A stretch of 36,967 bases of DNA, taken from Xanthoparmelia taractica (Eukaryota; Ascomycota; Lecanoromycetes; Lecanorales; Parmeliaceae). Under the pieces are notes generated by a model that saw only the letters and a list, made by a program, of their open reading frames with translations, had not been told where the DNA came from and made no database searches. A program made the translations under genes and the position numbers. This document shows, piece after piece, positions 23,836 through 34,440 of the stretch (position 1 is its first letter; each line of letters starts with the position of its first letter). The DNA is taken from NCBI GenBank assembly GCA_033085395.1, contig JANQBS010000345.1, positions 1 to 36,967 of the forward strand. Reading direction: 5' to 3'.

Positions 23836-24434
23836 GGCAGCAGTCTAGCAGCTTCAGCATGTGGTGCATGCCTGGCAGAAAGTATATAGTTTGACTGGCA
23901 AATAATGTACTGTGGTTTGCGGCATAACGGCCGTTGGCCTTGGCAGTACTCCGCGTCCCTAAGCGTGGCGTGTACGACAAGTCTAGATTTTACTCTTTCA
24001 CTCTACTACCTATTCCCATCTAAATTCAGTCCCAGCTCAATTTAATCTAGTCCTCACAGAAGCACACGCATACAGATATATCGAGCTTGAGATCGCTGAT
24101 TGCTGTTACCGGTCATGAGAGGGAGTAAGGTCGCTTTAAGTGAGAGCTCGAACGAATATCGAGGAAGCAGTAGAGAATTAAAACAAGACAACAAGGCACC
24201 GTTCTGTGGAAGAATGACTCTGTATCTTCCATGTTCAGCTATTTGTGAGAGCGCCTAGCGCTATCTCACCTACATTCAAGCCAGCACAACTGCTCGCTCC
24301 TAGGTCCATCCTAATAGCCTAAAGCACAGTTGAAGCTCGAGAGACCTGGAAAAGTACTCTTGCATCCTCTTGCTGCTGATCCTCCCAAGCAATCACATCT
24401 TCTGAAGCCTGAGCTGATTGAGAGCATCGCTGCC
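23836..24434. other. intergenic region, HIR1 promoter side
   Basis: About 600 bp containing the HIR1 upstream region and the 3' end of the ISG12-like gene, both minus-strand. No RNA gene or conserved site could be recognised. Confidence 0.5.
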
Positions 24435-25138
24435 TCAGACATGCTTCCACGTCATGAACAGTCTCTGGAAGTAGGAAAACAAGGACTTTTTGGGTACCAT
24501 GCCCAGGTACCTAGACTGCCACAAGGCTGCCCACGAACCTGTAGTAAGTCACAGTATCAGTCTACCTTCCTCACCAAAACATATTGCAGGAAGCGTGACT
24601 TACCCTCAACGGGTCCCAACTCCCCGAACCCTGCACAAAATCCTAGTAATTCCACCACGTAAGGCGCCAACACGACCAAGATCCCGAGTGCAATGACTGT
24701 ACACAAGACCTCTGTCGCCATCGGGTGGTCGGCTGCAAATCCCTCGGTCTTCTGAAAAGCATCGTAAGCCTTGTCGTACGCCTCCTGCATTGCCGCGCTC
24801 AACTGCTTCCCAGCCTTAAGGACTGCCTCCAAGGCAGCGAGGATCTTCTTAGCTAGATACTCTGACCACCCACCAGCTGCGTGAACGATGGCCTGAATGC
24901 TGGCGTCCAGAGAAGGACCAATTTTGTCAGCGTCCAACATGGCGGACACGATGGACTCGGCAGCCTCGTCGTTAGACAGTTGCCATTTCTTACCGCCACG
25001 TGGGGATGGTTGTACAGAAAGCTTTTCGGATGTGAACTGGTATTTGGCCGTTTCCGTAGGAAGTTGGATGCCACGCTCAACGGTGCCGATGGGAAGGCAC
25101 GGGAAGACCGCCTTGAGAAGGCTGCTGAGGCTGTCCAT
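24435..25138 (-). CDS. IFI6/IFI27 (ISG12)-like membrane protein
   Basis: The model complement(24435..24538, 24604..25138) gives 212 residues. The 65-nt intron starts GTAAGT and ends TACTACAG, and joining it turns a wrong-frame tail into GSWAALWQSRYLGMVPKKSL followed by FSYFQRLFMTW. This Gly/Ala/Trp-containing end after a membrane helix is the pattern of fungal members of the IFI6/IFI27 family. The main hydrophobic helix is about 142-166 (TEVLCTVIALGILVVLAPYVVELL). Residues 1-130 are mostly helical and polar, with Ala-rich segments at 80-125. Animal relatives act at mitochondrial or nuclear membranes in interferon responses and apoptosis; the fungal role is unknown. Family assignment is from motif pattern, without alignment. 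Confidence 0.75.
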
Positions 25139-25551
25139 GTTGAAGAATTGGAGAATTGAATTAGAAGGTTTATAAGTAGGCTGTGGGTGTTATCGAAAGT
25201 CCTTCGTCCTGGTGCTCTTTGTTATCTAGAATGTGTAACGTCCAGCTTTGTAGTGTAGCCTGGGTAGGAAGTTGAAGATGCGAGATAAGCATTAATGTAC
25301 CTTGCTCTTTGTGTCTAGACAGTCTAAACCTCATTAGGCCCATTAGCGGGTTGAATTGATTCTTTGTTACGCCCACAAATTAATACTTCCTAAGTATCCG
25401 AGTTCTTACTCGTAGGAGCTCTTACCTACTGGATTCCGCGTACGCACCTCCTGGAATCGCCGGCCTTCATTTACGTTACTACCTTAACTTCACTTTGTGA
25501 CCGCAGAATCGTTGAACAAGACCACCAGATCGCAAATGCTCTTTTAGCTAT
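25139..25551. other. intergenic region
   Basis: About 410 bp upstream of the ISG12-like gene and downstream of the oxidoreductase pseudogene. No gene seen; a small imperfect palindrome GAGTTCTTACTCGTAGGAGCTC-like stretch lies around 25400-25421. Confidence 0.45.
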
Positions 25552-26505
25552 CTAACAAGTATCATATCGAGACACGTCATAGGTATCTTCCATCCCGTAG
25601 ACATACTTCACAGCACTCACTTTCCCATCTTTCAGGATCTGCAAAGCCCCCTTGAGTACCTTCCTATCCTCCTGGCACGACTTCATACGGATGCATCTTG
25701 AAGTAGCCCTTCTGCAGGTCCCTTGAGAAATATCGGAAGAATGCCATGGCATACTCATCATTGCCTGTCTGCATGCTCGTCTTCTTCTGCCAGGAGTCTC
25801 GGTCCGTCTCGATGTGTGCGGCGCCTACGAATGTCTTTGACTTCTCGACCGTCTCAGGAACCTCCGTGCAGTCTTTACCACTCAGGATTAGGGTGATCTT
25901 CCCAGTCTTATGGTCTAGAATTTGGCAAATATTTTCCCAGCTACCGTCGTCGCTCGTCGCATCGGAAGTGTATTCGACTTTGCCACGAGAATTTTGAACA
26001 GCCGGCCTGAGATTTTGAACAAGCTGCTCGCTGCCATCTCAGTTGTCCATGACGTCTCCCTTGCTCTAGTCAATCATCGTTTCCACATGTTGTATGCCTC
26101 TTCCAGCAACACAGATCAGTGGGTGGATGTTGGACTGTCGGGCAAGCTGGATCGAAAGGATCCTGCAGATCCTGCAGCACCATACATGATCACAGGGACC
26201 TGCTGCAGTCATCGCAGCTAGCGGGATGGTAGCGGCCTCTGAGAGGGAATCAGCATGAAATGCCTGGCCACAGCTGCCGAGAACGAACGCTAATCCTCAA
26301 AGGTCGTCTTCTTTGGAATAGGAAAGGTTGCATGATCCCAGCCGACAGCATACTCGGCATAGCTACCACCAGGCGCCACCATCTCGTGAAAGGCTGCCAC
26401 GCGATCTCGTGGTTCGAACTCAACGGCGTTCGAACCGACACTGGTGACCACTCCCGCGATGTCGTCCCCTATATACACGCTGCTTCCTGTCCATTCTGCC
26501 TTTTG
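25552..26505 (-). pseudogene. zinc-binding (MDR/enoyl reductase-like) dehydrogenase pseudogene
   Basis: Minus-strand fragments follow the order of a medium-chain dehydrogenase of the ToxD/quinone-reductase type. They start at GDDIAGVVTSVGSNAVEF, then GGSYAEYAVGWDHATFP, EAATIPLAAMTAA, a Rossmann-like MYGAAGSAGS, SNIHPLICVAGRGIQHVE, DGSWENICQIL and a tail with KDGKVSAVKYVYGMEDTYDV. It is broken by in-frame stops at 26290-26292, 26066-26068, 26039-26041 and 25664-25666 and by frameshifts, including one near 25650. The normal N-terminus (substrate and start region before GDDIAG) is missing. The stops do not follow a clear RIP pattern. It cannot produce an active enzyme. Confidence 0.88.
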
Positions 26506-26941
26506 CGTTGGGAGAGGAGCGGTGGGTGAAAACTTGTACTCTTACTAAGGCCGTTGAGAAGAATAGTCGGCACATCCGATTGCATCCTTTTTACATTGCG
26601 AAGGTGGACCTTGGGGGAATCTGCACGGGGTACAGTTCGGCAGGAGTAGAAAAAAGTTCGGTGAGGGTAGAATAGAGCATATGTTGGACGTCTGCTGTCT
26701 GTTCCCCCAATGAGATCTTGGCGTATGTTGAGCGAATCCGGTCTACCCGGGTTTGCCTCATCACGAATTATACTGCAAAACATGTGATTTTGATCATTGG
26801 TGCTTTATGCCCGCTCGGTGCCTCTTCCCGCAGTGTCCGGTGTGGTGCATTCAAAAACCGACGGCTACGCCATTAGGAGCTCATGGGAAAGGATATCGGC
26901 GGTGCGCGCCGGAAAGCTTCACATGAAGTCTTCAAACCTCC
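26506..26941. other. intergenic region
   Basis: About 435 bp between the truncated 5' end of the oxidoreductase pseudogene and the 3' end of the zinc-finger gene. No further pieces of the missing dehydrogenase N-terminus could be read. Confidence 0.45.
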
Positions 26942-27920
26942 TCATCTCTGCCGTATCGGCTTTGTCTTGCGCTTCTTGAAAACAACCCCAGAATCTGGTA
27001 GATCCTCTTCTTGCTTGAGGGACTCCGGAGGGGCTTCGACGACAGCTGTCTTACTCGAAATCGTATCAGACACACCACCAGAATCTGCAGGTTCCTCTTT
27101 CTTAATCGCTGGTGAGCCCAGCCCAGGCTGGCTTCCCTTAATGGCAACAGAGCCTTCTACCTGATCAAGTCCAGGCGGTGGCCGAGATCCGAGGTTTTCC
27201 AAGCCTTCACCATCCCTTATGACCCTTTTCGTACTCTTTAACAGCATACTAAGATCCTCCTCGTCACCTCCTTGTCCAGGATAAGCCCGGATTGTCGAAC
27301 CCCAGCCTCTCCTAACCACAGTCTCACCAGCCTCCTCCTCCTCTTCCTGGCCTTCAAATTTCCTTTTCCGTACTCCCACGTTCAGTCCTCCAGGCTTGGC
27401 ATCCTCGACCTCCTCTTTCTTCACAAAATCATTCTCGTAGACGAGCCTCTCCGACGTAGTCTGCCAATCTCCCGCCATCGCCATCTCCCTTCTGAAGTCT
27501 TCCGGAATAGCAACACCCATTTCTGCCAGCTGTGCCAACTGCCGTTTTCTGTCTGCTGGTGTTGCTTGCTGGTTCCCGCCCATGGAGGGAGGGGGTATTG
27601 CTGATCTTCTCTCCCATGGTGCGCCCTCTCTTTTGGAGCCAGATGCTGAGACTACCCCATTCAGTCGGTCGACCTCATCCTTCGCTCTCTGCTTGTCTCG
27701 TTCATCCCGCTCGTGCCCTTTGTGAAGGTTCCGCAGGAATCGTTTGAGATTGCCTTGATGCTTGGGTGTTGCCTCGTGATTGGTTTTTTCGAGTTTGGTA
27801 TCGCGGACGAAGGTTTTGCAATGTTTGCACCAGTATTTCGGCTATGTAAAGATAGTCAGTACAAGCACTGGTGTGGCGTGTTCGATTTGTACGTACCGTT
27901 GACTTCCAATACTCTGACAT
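26942..27920 (-). CDS. U1-type zinc-finger protein (WBP4-like splicing factor)
   Basis: The model complement(26942..27841, 27897..27920) gives 307 residues. A tiny first exon (eight codons) is joined by a 55-nt intron with donor GTACGT and acceptor CATAG, giving MSEYWKSTPKYWCKHCKTFV. The U1-type C2H2 finger uses Cys13, Cys16, His30 and His36 and is followed by a basic helix (GNLKRFLRNLHKGHERDERD). This MxxYWKS...C-x2-C start is typical of WBP4/FBP21 and fission-yeast Saf1-type proteins, which associate with the spliceosome. The rest is low complexity: an acidic run EEEEEAGE, KKEE motifs and a basic end KKRKTKPIRQR that could be a nuclear signal. No WW domain is seen. It shares its promoter region with the divergent stomatin-like gene. 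Confidence 0.85.
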
Positions 27921-28234
27921 CGTGGGGGAGTACGTGTGGTTCAGGGTCCGTGACACTGGAAGAGCAGAATAGACGGTACTAATTTACATATTTCACGTAG
28001 AGAGCCTAGCAATCATCCTGTTGCTCAGATCCTGTTCGAGCATATTGAAGGCAGGAGGAAGGGACGAATGAAGAATAGCCGGTGAATCTCCGCGCTAGCG
28101 CCATAGGGCTGAGTCGGGGATCTGAGTTTCAAAATCGCCTCCAGCATCAACAGATCCTCATACCGAATTGTGTCTGTTGTATTAAGTACCAAGCTCTCTT
28201 CAGCCAGAGGGTTTGCAAGCACCACATAACCAAC
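27921..28234. promoter_or_regulatory. shared intergenic region between divergent genes
   Basis: These 314 bp separate the start of the minus-strand zinc-finger gene (ATG at 27920) from the likely start of the plus-strand stomatin-like gene (ATG at 28235). The interval must carry both promoters. No specific binding site was identified. Confidence 0.55.
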
Positions 28235-29536
28235 ATGGCGTTAAGAGAAGCATCTACGAGCGGCCTGGCGCGAACAACAACCACTCTACTACAACCCTCT
28301 CGACCACACCTTTACTCCAGACTACCTACCATTGCATCACCATGCCTCAACAGTACCATACTCGCGAACAGGCGAATCCAACAGCCACTTTCAAAAAGAA
28401 GCGTCTCCACATCCCCCTTCTCCTCGGCCCTCGCAGCCGCCACCACAACCCCTCCTTCCTCCTACTTCCAACGGCCCTCCCTCCCCGCCAACACCATAAT
28501 CCGCTTCGTGCCCCAGCAGACGGCATGGATAGTCGAGCGGATGGGAAAGTTCAACCGCATCCTCGAGCCCGGCGTCGCCATCCTCCTACCCATAGTCGAC
28601 CGCATCGCCTACGTCAAGTCGCTCAAGGAATCGGCAATGGAAATACCGCAACAGAGTGCCATTACGGCAGACAACGTTACTTTGGAATTGGACGGGGTGC
28701 TGTATACGAGGGTCTTTGATGCCTACAAGGCTAGTTACGGGGTGGAGGATGCCGAGTACGCCATCAGCCAGTTGGCGCAGACGACGATGCGCAGCGAAAT
28801 CGGTCGCCTCACCCTCGACCACGTCCTCCGCGAACGAGCGGCCCTCAACACCAACATCACAGAAGCAATCAATGAAGCGGCACGGGATTGGGGCGTCGTC
28901 TGCCTGCGCTACGAAATCCGAGACATCCACGCTCCGGATCCAGTCGTCGAAGCAATGCATAGACAAGTCACCGCGGAACGGAGCAAGAGAGCCGAGATCC
29001 TAGAGAGTGAAGGACAGAGACAGAGCGCCATCAACATCGCCGAGGGCCGCAAACAAAGCGTCATCCTCGCCTCCGAAGCGCTGAAGAGCGAACAGATCAA
29101 CACGGCGACGGGAGAGGCGGAGGCAATACTCGTCAGAGCAACCGCTACATCAAAAGGCATCGACGCCGTCGCGCACAGCTTGAGCCAAGGCCAAGAAGCC
29201 GCGCGCGGGGCAGTCAGTCTGAGCGTGGCGGAGAAATACGTCGAGGCTTTCGGGCGCCTGGCGAAGGAGGGCACGGCGGTCGTGGTGCCGGGGAATGTGG
29301 GAGACATGGGCGGTATGATTGCGAGCGCGATGGCCGTGTATGGGAAAGTTAGCGAGGGGCAGGCGAAGAGTCTGGCGAAGGGGATGATGGTTCAGGCGCC
29401 TGAGAGCCGGGAATCGAGCGCGATGGGTGTGCGCGAGGAGGGTGGGGAAGGAGCGCAAGATGCAGCGATGGGGAAGACGGATGAGGTGGCTAAGAGTGTG
29501 TTGCAGGGATTTGAGGATACGAGGCGGAAGCGATAG
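28235..29536 (+). CDS. mitochondrial stomatin-like protein (SLP-2/STOML2 type)
   Basis: An uninterrupted frame gives 433 residues from the ATG at 28235. The frame is open further upstream to 28082, but the start at 28235 gives an N-terminus rich in Arg, Ser and Thr without acidic residues after position 5, fitting a mitochondrial presequence (to about 58, RSVSTSPF). The band-7/SPFH domain runs from about 86 (NTIIRFVPQQTAWIVERMGKF) to about 270, followed by the conserved helical segment RAEILESEGQRQSAINIAEG and the C-terminal IASAMAVYGK region. SLP-2 proteins scaffold inner-membrane protein complexes with prohibitins and proteases and bind cardiolipin. The tail from about 385 is a divergent polar extension. 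Confidence 0.93.
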   Translation: MALREASTSGLARTTTTLLQPSRPHLYSRLPTIASPCLNSTILANRRIQQPLSKRSVSTSPFSSALAAATTTPPSSYFQRPSLPANTIIRFVPQQTAWIVERMGKFNRILEPGVAILLPIVDRIAYVKSLKESAMEIPQQSAITADNVTLELDGVLYTRVFDAYKASYGVEDAEYAISQLAQTTMRSEIGRLTLDHVLRERAALNTNITEAINEAARDWGVVCLRYEIRDIHAPDPVVEAMHRQVTAERSKRAEILESEGQRQSAINIAEGRKQSVILASEALKSEQINTATGEAEAILVRATATSKGIDAVAHSLSQGQEAARGAVSLSVAEKYVEAFGRLAKEGTAVVVPGNVGDMGGMIASAMAVYGKVSEGQAKSLAKGMMVQAPESRESSAMGVREEGGEGAQDAAMGKTDEVAKSVLQGFEDTRRKR

Positions 29537-29820
29537 TCGAGTTCCAGTAGGTGTTCGGTTTTGAGCGTTCATTGCATGCTCGGTCTTTGTATGAATAGGG
29601 ATGGTAAATTTCTACTTAATCCTTGAAACTTGGGGGGTTAATCATTGCATCTTTGGAGTATATTAACATAAAAACAACATCGATATCCAGAGAATTCCCA
29701 AATCGATGCCTCTTTCTACCAAAAAAAGCCCGAAAATATGACACCCGTCACATTCGTCCACTCTCAGCAAAACCAATGAAAACATCTTCCTATTCCCAAC
29801 AAGACCATTCCCACAACAAC

Positions 29821-32453
29821 CTATTCATCCCCCTCTACCTCTACCTCTACCTCCCTTATCTCAATACTCCCATTATCAGCTAAAGCCCGCCGCCTATCCA
29901 CTCCACCGGCTTCCTTCAGCATCTTCAACTCCTCTCTCGGCGCAGCCAACTGCACCTTCAGCTCCTCCTCACGTATCAAACTCCGCTGTAGCTCCGAGAT
30001 TTTCCCATCAGCCAGATCACATTTCCTCTTCGCTTCCGCTTCCGCTTCTTTCTTTTCGAGTCCGATTCTCCTCCTCTGTCTGTAGGCAGCTAAAATGCCT
30101 TTCGGCTGCTTTTTTATCTTCTTGATGTTTTCAAACGTGATTTCTTTGGGGACGTCGTCGGTCAAGGACTCACTGTGTTTCGGGTAAATTTCTGTGCTTT
30201 GGTTGACTGGTTTCAATTGGTTTCGCGTTGGAGGCGTTTGGGCTGCTTGTCGAGGTGGTATTGGCCGCAGTGGTGGACGCTCTGGGACGGTGACGAGCCC
30301 CGAACTCGGCCGACGAGAATGGGGAGCGAGGATTAATCGTTGGCCAGGCAATGCACCCGGGGAGGATGCACGTCGTTTACCATCGATAGCGGGAATCTGT
30401 TGGGTTGAACTTTCGGGCTGCTGCTCCTGTTCAATCACGGCTTCCTCGATGATCTTTTCATCTTTGGGTCGCCGTTCTTCCATTTTTCCGGTTGCCTTTA
30501 CCCGCTTCTTCTTTGCGGGTTGCGCGTTTGCTAGAGCGACAGCCTCTGCCAACTCTTCCCTCGCGACCCTCTGTTCTTCGTTTTCCGACATTGTAGTGAA
30601 TGAGTTGATGTATAGGGAAGTAGCTCCATCTCTTGGAATATTGAAGGTGCGCCAGTTCTGTAAGTTGTAGGAACGTTGCCACGTACTCATTCGAAAGAGC
30701 TTTTCAATATAACGCGTAGATATCGTATTCCATACCCTCCTTTCCGGATCTCCTTGTGTACCTCGAGGAGGCCAGTCAGAGATAGCGATGCCGTGTGAAC
30801 CATCAACTCTGTTGTTGATTGGAGCGATGTGGCCACTAGCATATTTTGGAGTCAGCATTTCCCTAAGTAGACGAATACTACAAATAAAAACGAAGAAAGA
30901 AACAAAATAGAAGGAAAGGAAAAGGACAAGGCAGGTTTGGGGTGTGAAGGGAAAGGGGGAAACTTGAATTTGCTCCTGCAATATATTTTGAAGAATCCAG
31001 AAAAGTGCCTTACCCAAGCATGGTCTCTTCCCAAGCTCTGCCACATTCAGGTTCTTGCCAGTCCATCCAATAGACTTCTTTGTAGTACTGCGAATTGTGC
31101 CAGTCCATCCATTGTTCTGCACGATTCTTCATGTGCATGCCTTCTATAGAGTGAGCCTGGATAGTATCAGCATAGTTCCTGAAGAGAGTTATTAGGAGAG
31201 GATCAAGAACACAAAAGACTCACCAACTCATGTATCATCAAGACCGCGAATAGAAAATTGAAACGCAGCTTCTGCGATTCCTCCTGGTACTTTAATTGAC
31301 TCAGCTTCTTCGCGATAACATAGTAGTCACCGTGTATTCTAATGATTGAGCGGACAAGGTCGCTTTTCAAGCCGTGGTAATCTTTTTCGATCCCTTTATA
31401 GTCGCATATTGGGATTGATGTCCCCCAGGCGCCGAATTCCTCAGAGGCGAAGCCTTGCAGCCTATTTTTGAACCTAAAATGAATCAGATTCGACTTTCCA
31501 ATGACATTGAGATGCTCGATGACGGTCCTGGCTCTTGCATCAGTCAGTTCGACATGGTCATTAATCCGCTGAGAGAGCTTGCCATTTCTGGACGTCATTT
31601 CAAGATCGGGCTTTCGATCACCCATTGCTAAAGTCACCCAGAACTGCATGCAGATCTTTTGCGTCAAAAACATGGTTGCCAACTGTAAGCCGGGTATAAG
31701 CTGATCGTATATAGAGTCTGGAGTATCGTCGAAATTCGACCTGTCGAAGATAGGATGAATGTCGTTAGTGAGATTCGACGGTTTGCATCCCTTGAGATGA
31801 ACGGCACCGTTCCAATTCACCTCCTGCGCCCGGAAGCCGTGGCGTTCATTCCGCCACTCCTTCTTCGATTGTCTCGGCAGGACACCTTCTCTTTTCCGCT
31901 TCTTGACGTGGTCCTTGACTTCGCCTCTTGTTTCATAGAACCTTGAGGGCTTGATTTCATTCTCGACAAGGTAGCCTCTGGGCACCAATATTGATTGTGG
32001 GCTTTTCGGTGCCATATCTTTGATTACGACACTGTTGCTGATCCTCACGATTAAAGCTTGGACCTCTGGGTCAAGCTGGGTAACAAATGAAGACTTTGGT
32101 AACCCGATCCCAGTCTCATACATTGCTGAGCTCCGATCTTCTTGGGAAAAGTCTCTAGATGTGGAAATATCCTTCCCCAAATCGCCAAATCCGGCATTCT
32201 TACTCGCGGTCTTGTAGTACAAAGTCTGCGACTTCCTGCTCACCGAGGAGACTGTGGATGATGTTGATCCATACGCGCCAGCTCCCATATAGAGCGTCGA
32301 ACTCATATCGAGGCGCTTCCCAAGTTTTGTCTTTTGAAGGGCTTGAATCTCGCGTAGTCGTGGACGGTCGAAAGCGGTGAGACTAGGGAAGGGTAGAGTG
32401 TTGTTGTGAAGAGTGGATGTCGCAGGACTGCGAGAAATGCAGAGACTCGCCAT
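29821..32453 (-). CDS. zincin-like protein with HELAH motif
   Basis: The model complement(29821..30835, 31014..31156, 31224..32453) gives 795 residues. Introns are 67 nt (31157-31223) and 178 nt (30836-31013, with a TGCTGACTCC branch site). Joining the first intron creates LMIHELAHSIEG, an HEXXH zinc motif at 408-412, split between Leu and Ala. Downstream WMDWQEPECGRAWEE (441-454) offers Glu447 or Glu453/454 as a third ligand. After it come HIAPINNRVDG and IPRDGATSLYINSFTTMSENEE, then a basic, Glu/Gln-rich coiled coil. The N-terminal 400 residues have no recognised domain apart from a basic patch at HVKKRKREG. Similar HELAH-x(n)-E arrangements occur in fungal hypothetical proteins. Peptidase activity is inference. 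Its 3' end converges on the stomatin-like gene, with 284 bp between stops. Confidence 0.75.
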
Positions 32454-32851
32454 TCTTTATGTTCGGTGGCCTTCTATTCGAGGAACAATGTATTGTGCTG
32501 GAGTCAAAGCCTTTGTGTCGCAGCTTTTGTGTGTCGCACTTTGTAACAGGACAAGACGCGAAAACGAAGGGCGCAAGTCCGGTAAGAAGAAGAAATTAAT
32601 TGTGTTAAGTGGCAAGTTTTGGTCACTTCACCACAGAATGGTGATTTAGCTTGCAATACACCACAGGCTGTGATCCCAAGGAAGCGGCAGTTCTAGCAAC
32701 GACGACCAGCCTCTACATATGAAAATCCTTTCAACGTAGATCGAGGAGCACGGTCTCTGCTTCTTACAATTTGTGCTAGAAAGTTCATTACCTCGTGATA
32801 TAGCTCTCCTCAATGTATTGATGCGATGTTCGAGGATGTAAGCTGCACTTT
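32454..32851. other. intergenic region
   Basis: About 400 bp between the start of the zincin-like gene and the stop of the NIP30-like gene, both minus-strand. No gene or recognisable site was seen. Confidence 0.5.
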
Positions 32852-33729
32852 TCAATCGTCCTCGTCAGAGCTATAGCCCGCCAATCCCAAGGCTGAAGTA
32901 TTTAGTGGTTCGGAAGTCGAGATACCCTCATCTTTCGGAGGAACCGTTTTGGTGACTGCTTTTGGTCCAGGTGCAGTTGTGGGTGATGCGGAGCCTCCAA
33001 AAGTAGTCTTCTCCGTGGATGGATTCTTAAGAGCAGTACCCCGGGGCTCTATAGTTTCTCTTTGACCGATGTCCCTCCTCGAAACGCTCAAATCTTCGCC
33101 CGTAGATGAGGATCTCCTCAGTGCCTCCCCCGTAGATGAGCTCTTCCGGAGCTTCAAGCCCTTCAACCCCGCCCGTTCGTTCTCCTTTGCCCTCTTTCGT
33201 TTCCTAGCATTCACTGCCCACGTAGACTGTGACTCCCCAGCCGTAGGACTGCCCGCCTTCCCATCAGCCTCCTCCCCACCCTCCAAAAGCTCCTTGTCTT
33301 TCTCTTCCTGCTGTCTTCTGAACAGGTCTAGCTGCTCGCTGGTCTCTTTCTTAACCTCCTCCTCCTTCTTCCTGGTAGACTCGAGCACCGAATCCAAGAA
33401 CTCGACTTCGTCCTCATCCAAATTGCGGAACTGGTTTTTGAGCTTGATGGACTCTTGGAAGGCTTCTTCTTTCGCGGCTAGAATGGACAGACAACACCTG
33501 ACATGTGAGCCCAATCATTCCGAGACTGTGTGTACAGTGTAGACTAGGATCAGTGATAGTCACCTTTGTTCCCCTGCAAAATGTCATACAGTGTCTTCCC
33601 GCCCTCCTGTCTGCTCTCCTCTTCTTTGCGGCGACGGTTGGCTTCGATTTCTTGCTGAGCCTTTAGCCATTCATCGTCACGCTCTATGGGAGCGTCGGTG
33701 GTTCCGCCGGAGATGAAGCCTGAGGACAT
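32852..33729 (-). CDS. NIP30/FAM192A (PSME3IP1)-like protein
   Basis: The model complement(32852..33477, 33564..33729) gives 263 residues. The 86-nt intron has donor GTGACTAT and acceptor TTCTAG and restores ILQGNKAAKEEAFQESIKLK. The N-terminal domain (about 5-110) carries the NIP30 signature: FISGG near the start, ERDDEWLKAQQEIEANRRRK, TLYDILQ, then KNQFRNLDEDEVEFLDSVLE and a charged helix. In animals the family binds the PA28-gamma proteasome activator in the nucleus. The middle is basic (NARKRKRAKENERAG) and Ser-rich with a doubled SSSTGE unit, and the end is acidic (GYSSDEDD). Expression should be constitutive; nothing regulatory is visible. Confidence 0.87.
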
Positions 33730-34440
33730 TGTAGGTTGATGGAGGCGATGGAGCGGGATGAATTAGGTTTTGGAGCTCCCTGCTGGGATGCTTTAAGAAG
33801 ATGCTGCTGCAAGGCCAGGAGGGCACGTCTATTAGATATTGAGGAAATACTTATTCACCTACACAACAGTTCATCATCGTTGCGCATGTACATGTTCCAG
33901 GTCAAGATGAGATTCTCTACGTTTTACAAGCTCCGAAATCCCGAAACCTGACCCGCACAAACTATCTAGGTGAAAAACCCCAAGGCCTATTTTACCCTAC
34001 GAATGTCTTTCAGAATACTGTACTGGGAAAGCCTATGAGAATTTTCGATAGTCATACTATCGGAAGTATTTGCTGGGTCTATTTCATTGTTTGGAATTGA
34101 ATACTTCGGCGTACGGAATATGGCTCACCACACACCGTAACCACTCGGCCATGTATGTGTCCGTGATCTAACAAACATTAGCTTTTTTTTAAAGACGAGT
34201 CGACGCTATAGCCTCACCAATTTTCGTGGGTGCTGACGGCAGACTTGTTTCATCAAGGTATAAAGTATGCTGTACACCGTAGTCCAGCCCAGCAAGCGAG
34301 CCAGCCCAAGGGCAGTACCTGTTGCAAATGTGGGTGACGGATAGCTATGACTAAGCAGAAATACTGTTCAATGATTGGCTAAGGCTAGCTGATTGATTCG
34401 ATTGATCAAGTCTTAAGGACATAAGGAAGGAAGCATATGA
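33730..34440. other. intergenic region up to the right AT-rich block
   Basis: About 700 bp of normal composition with no convincing gene; a plus-strand frame at 33736-33951 is unsupported. It contains a tRNA-like fragment near 34090-34160. Composition shifts to the RIP pattern between about 34440 and 34490. Confidence 0.5.
34091..34162 (-). other. tRNA-like relic (box A only)
   Basis: On the minus strand GGCCGAGTGGTTA at 34150-34138 matches the D-arm/box A of tRNA-Ser or tRNA-Leu. A poor box B candidate (TATTCAATTCC) follows about 45 bases later. The acceptor stem does not pair, and no anticodon arm can be drawn. It is at best a decayed tRNA or tRNA-derived element. Confidence 0.3.

Noticed and set aside
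28213..28719. Plus-strand 168-codon frame rich in His, Pro and Arg
   Set aside because: It overlaps the stomatin-like gene in another frame and only mirrors its codon bias.
30591..30593. Internal ATG (MSENEEQ) as the start of a separate coiled-coil gene
   Set aside because: The upstream segment is in frame through a good intron, and an NSFTTM-plus-acidic stretch appears to be part of the same protein type. A separate gene cannot be fully excluded.
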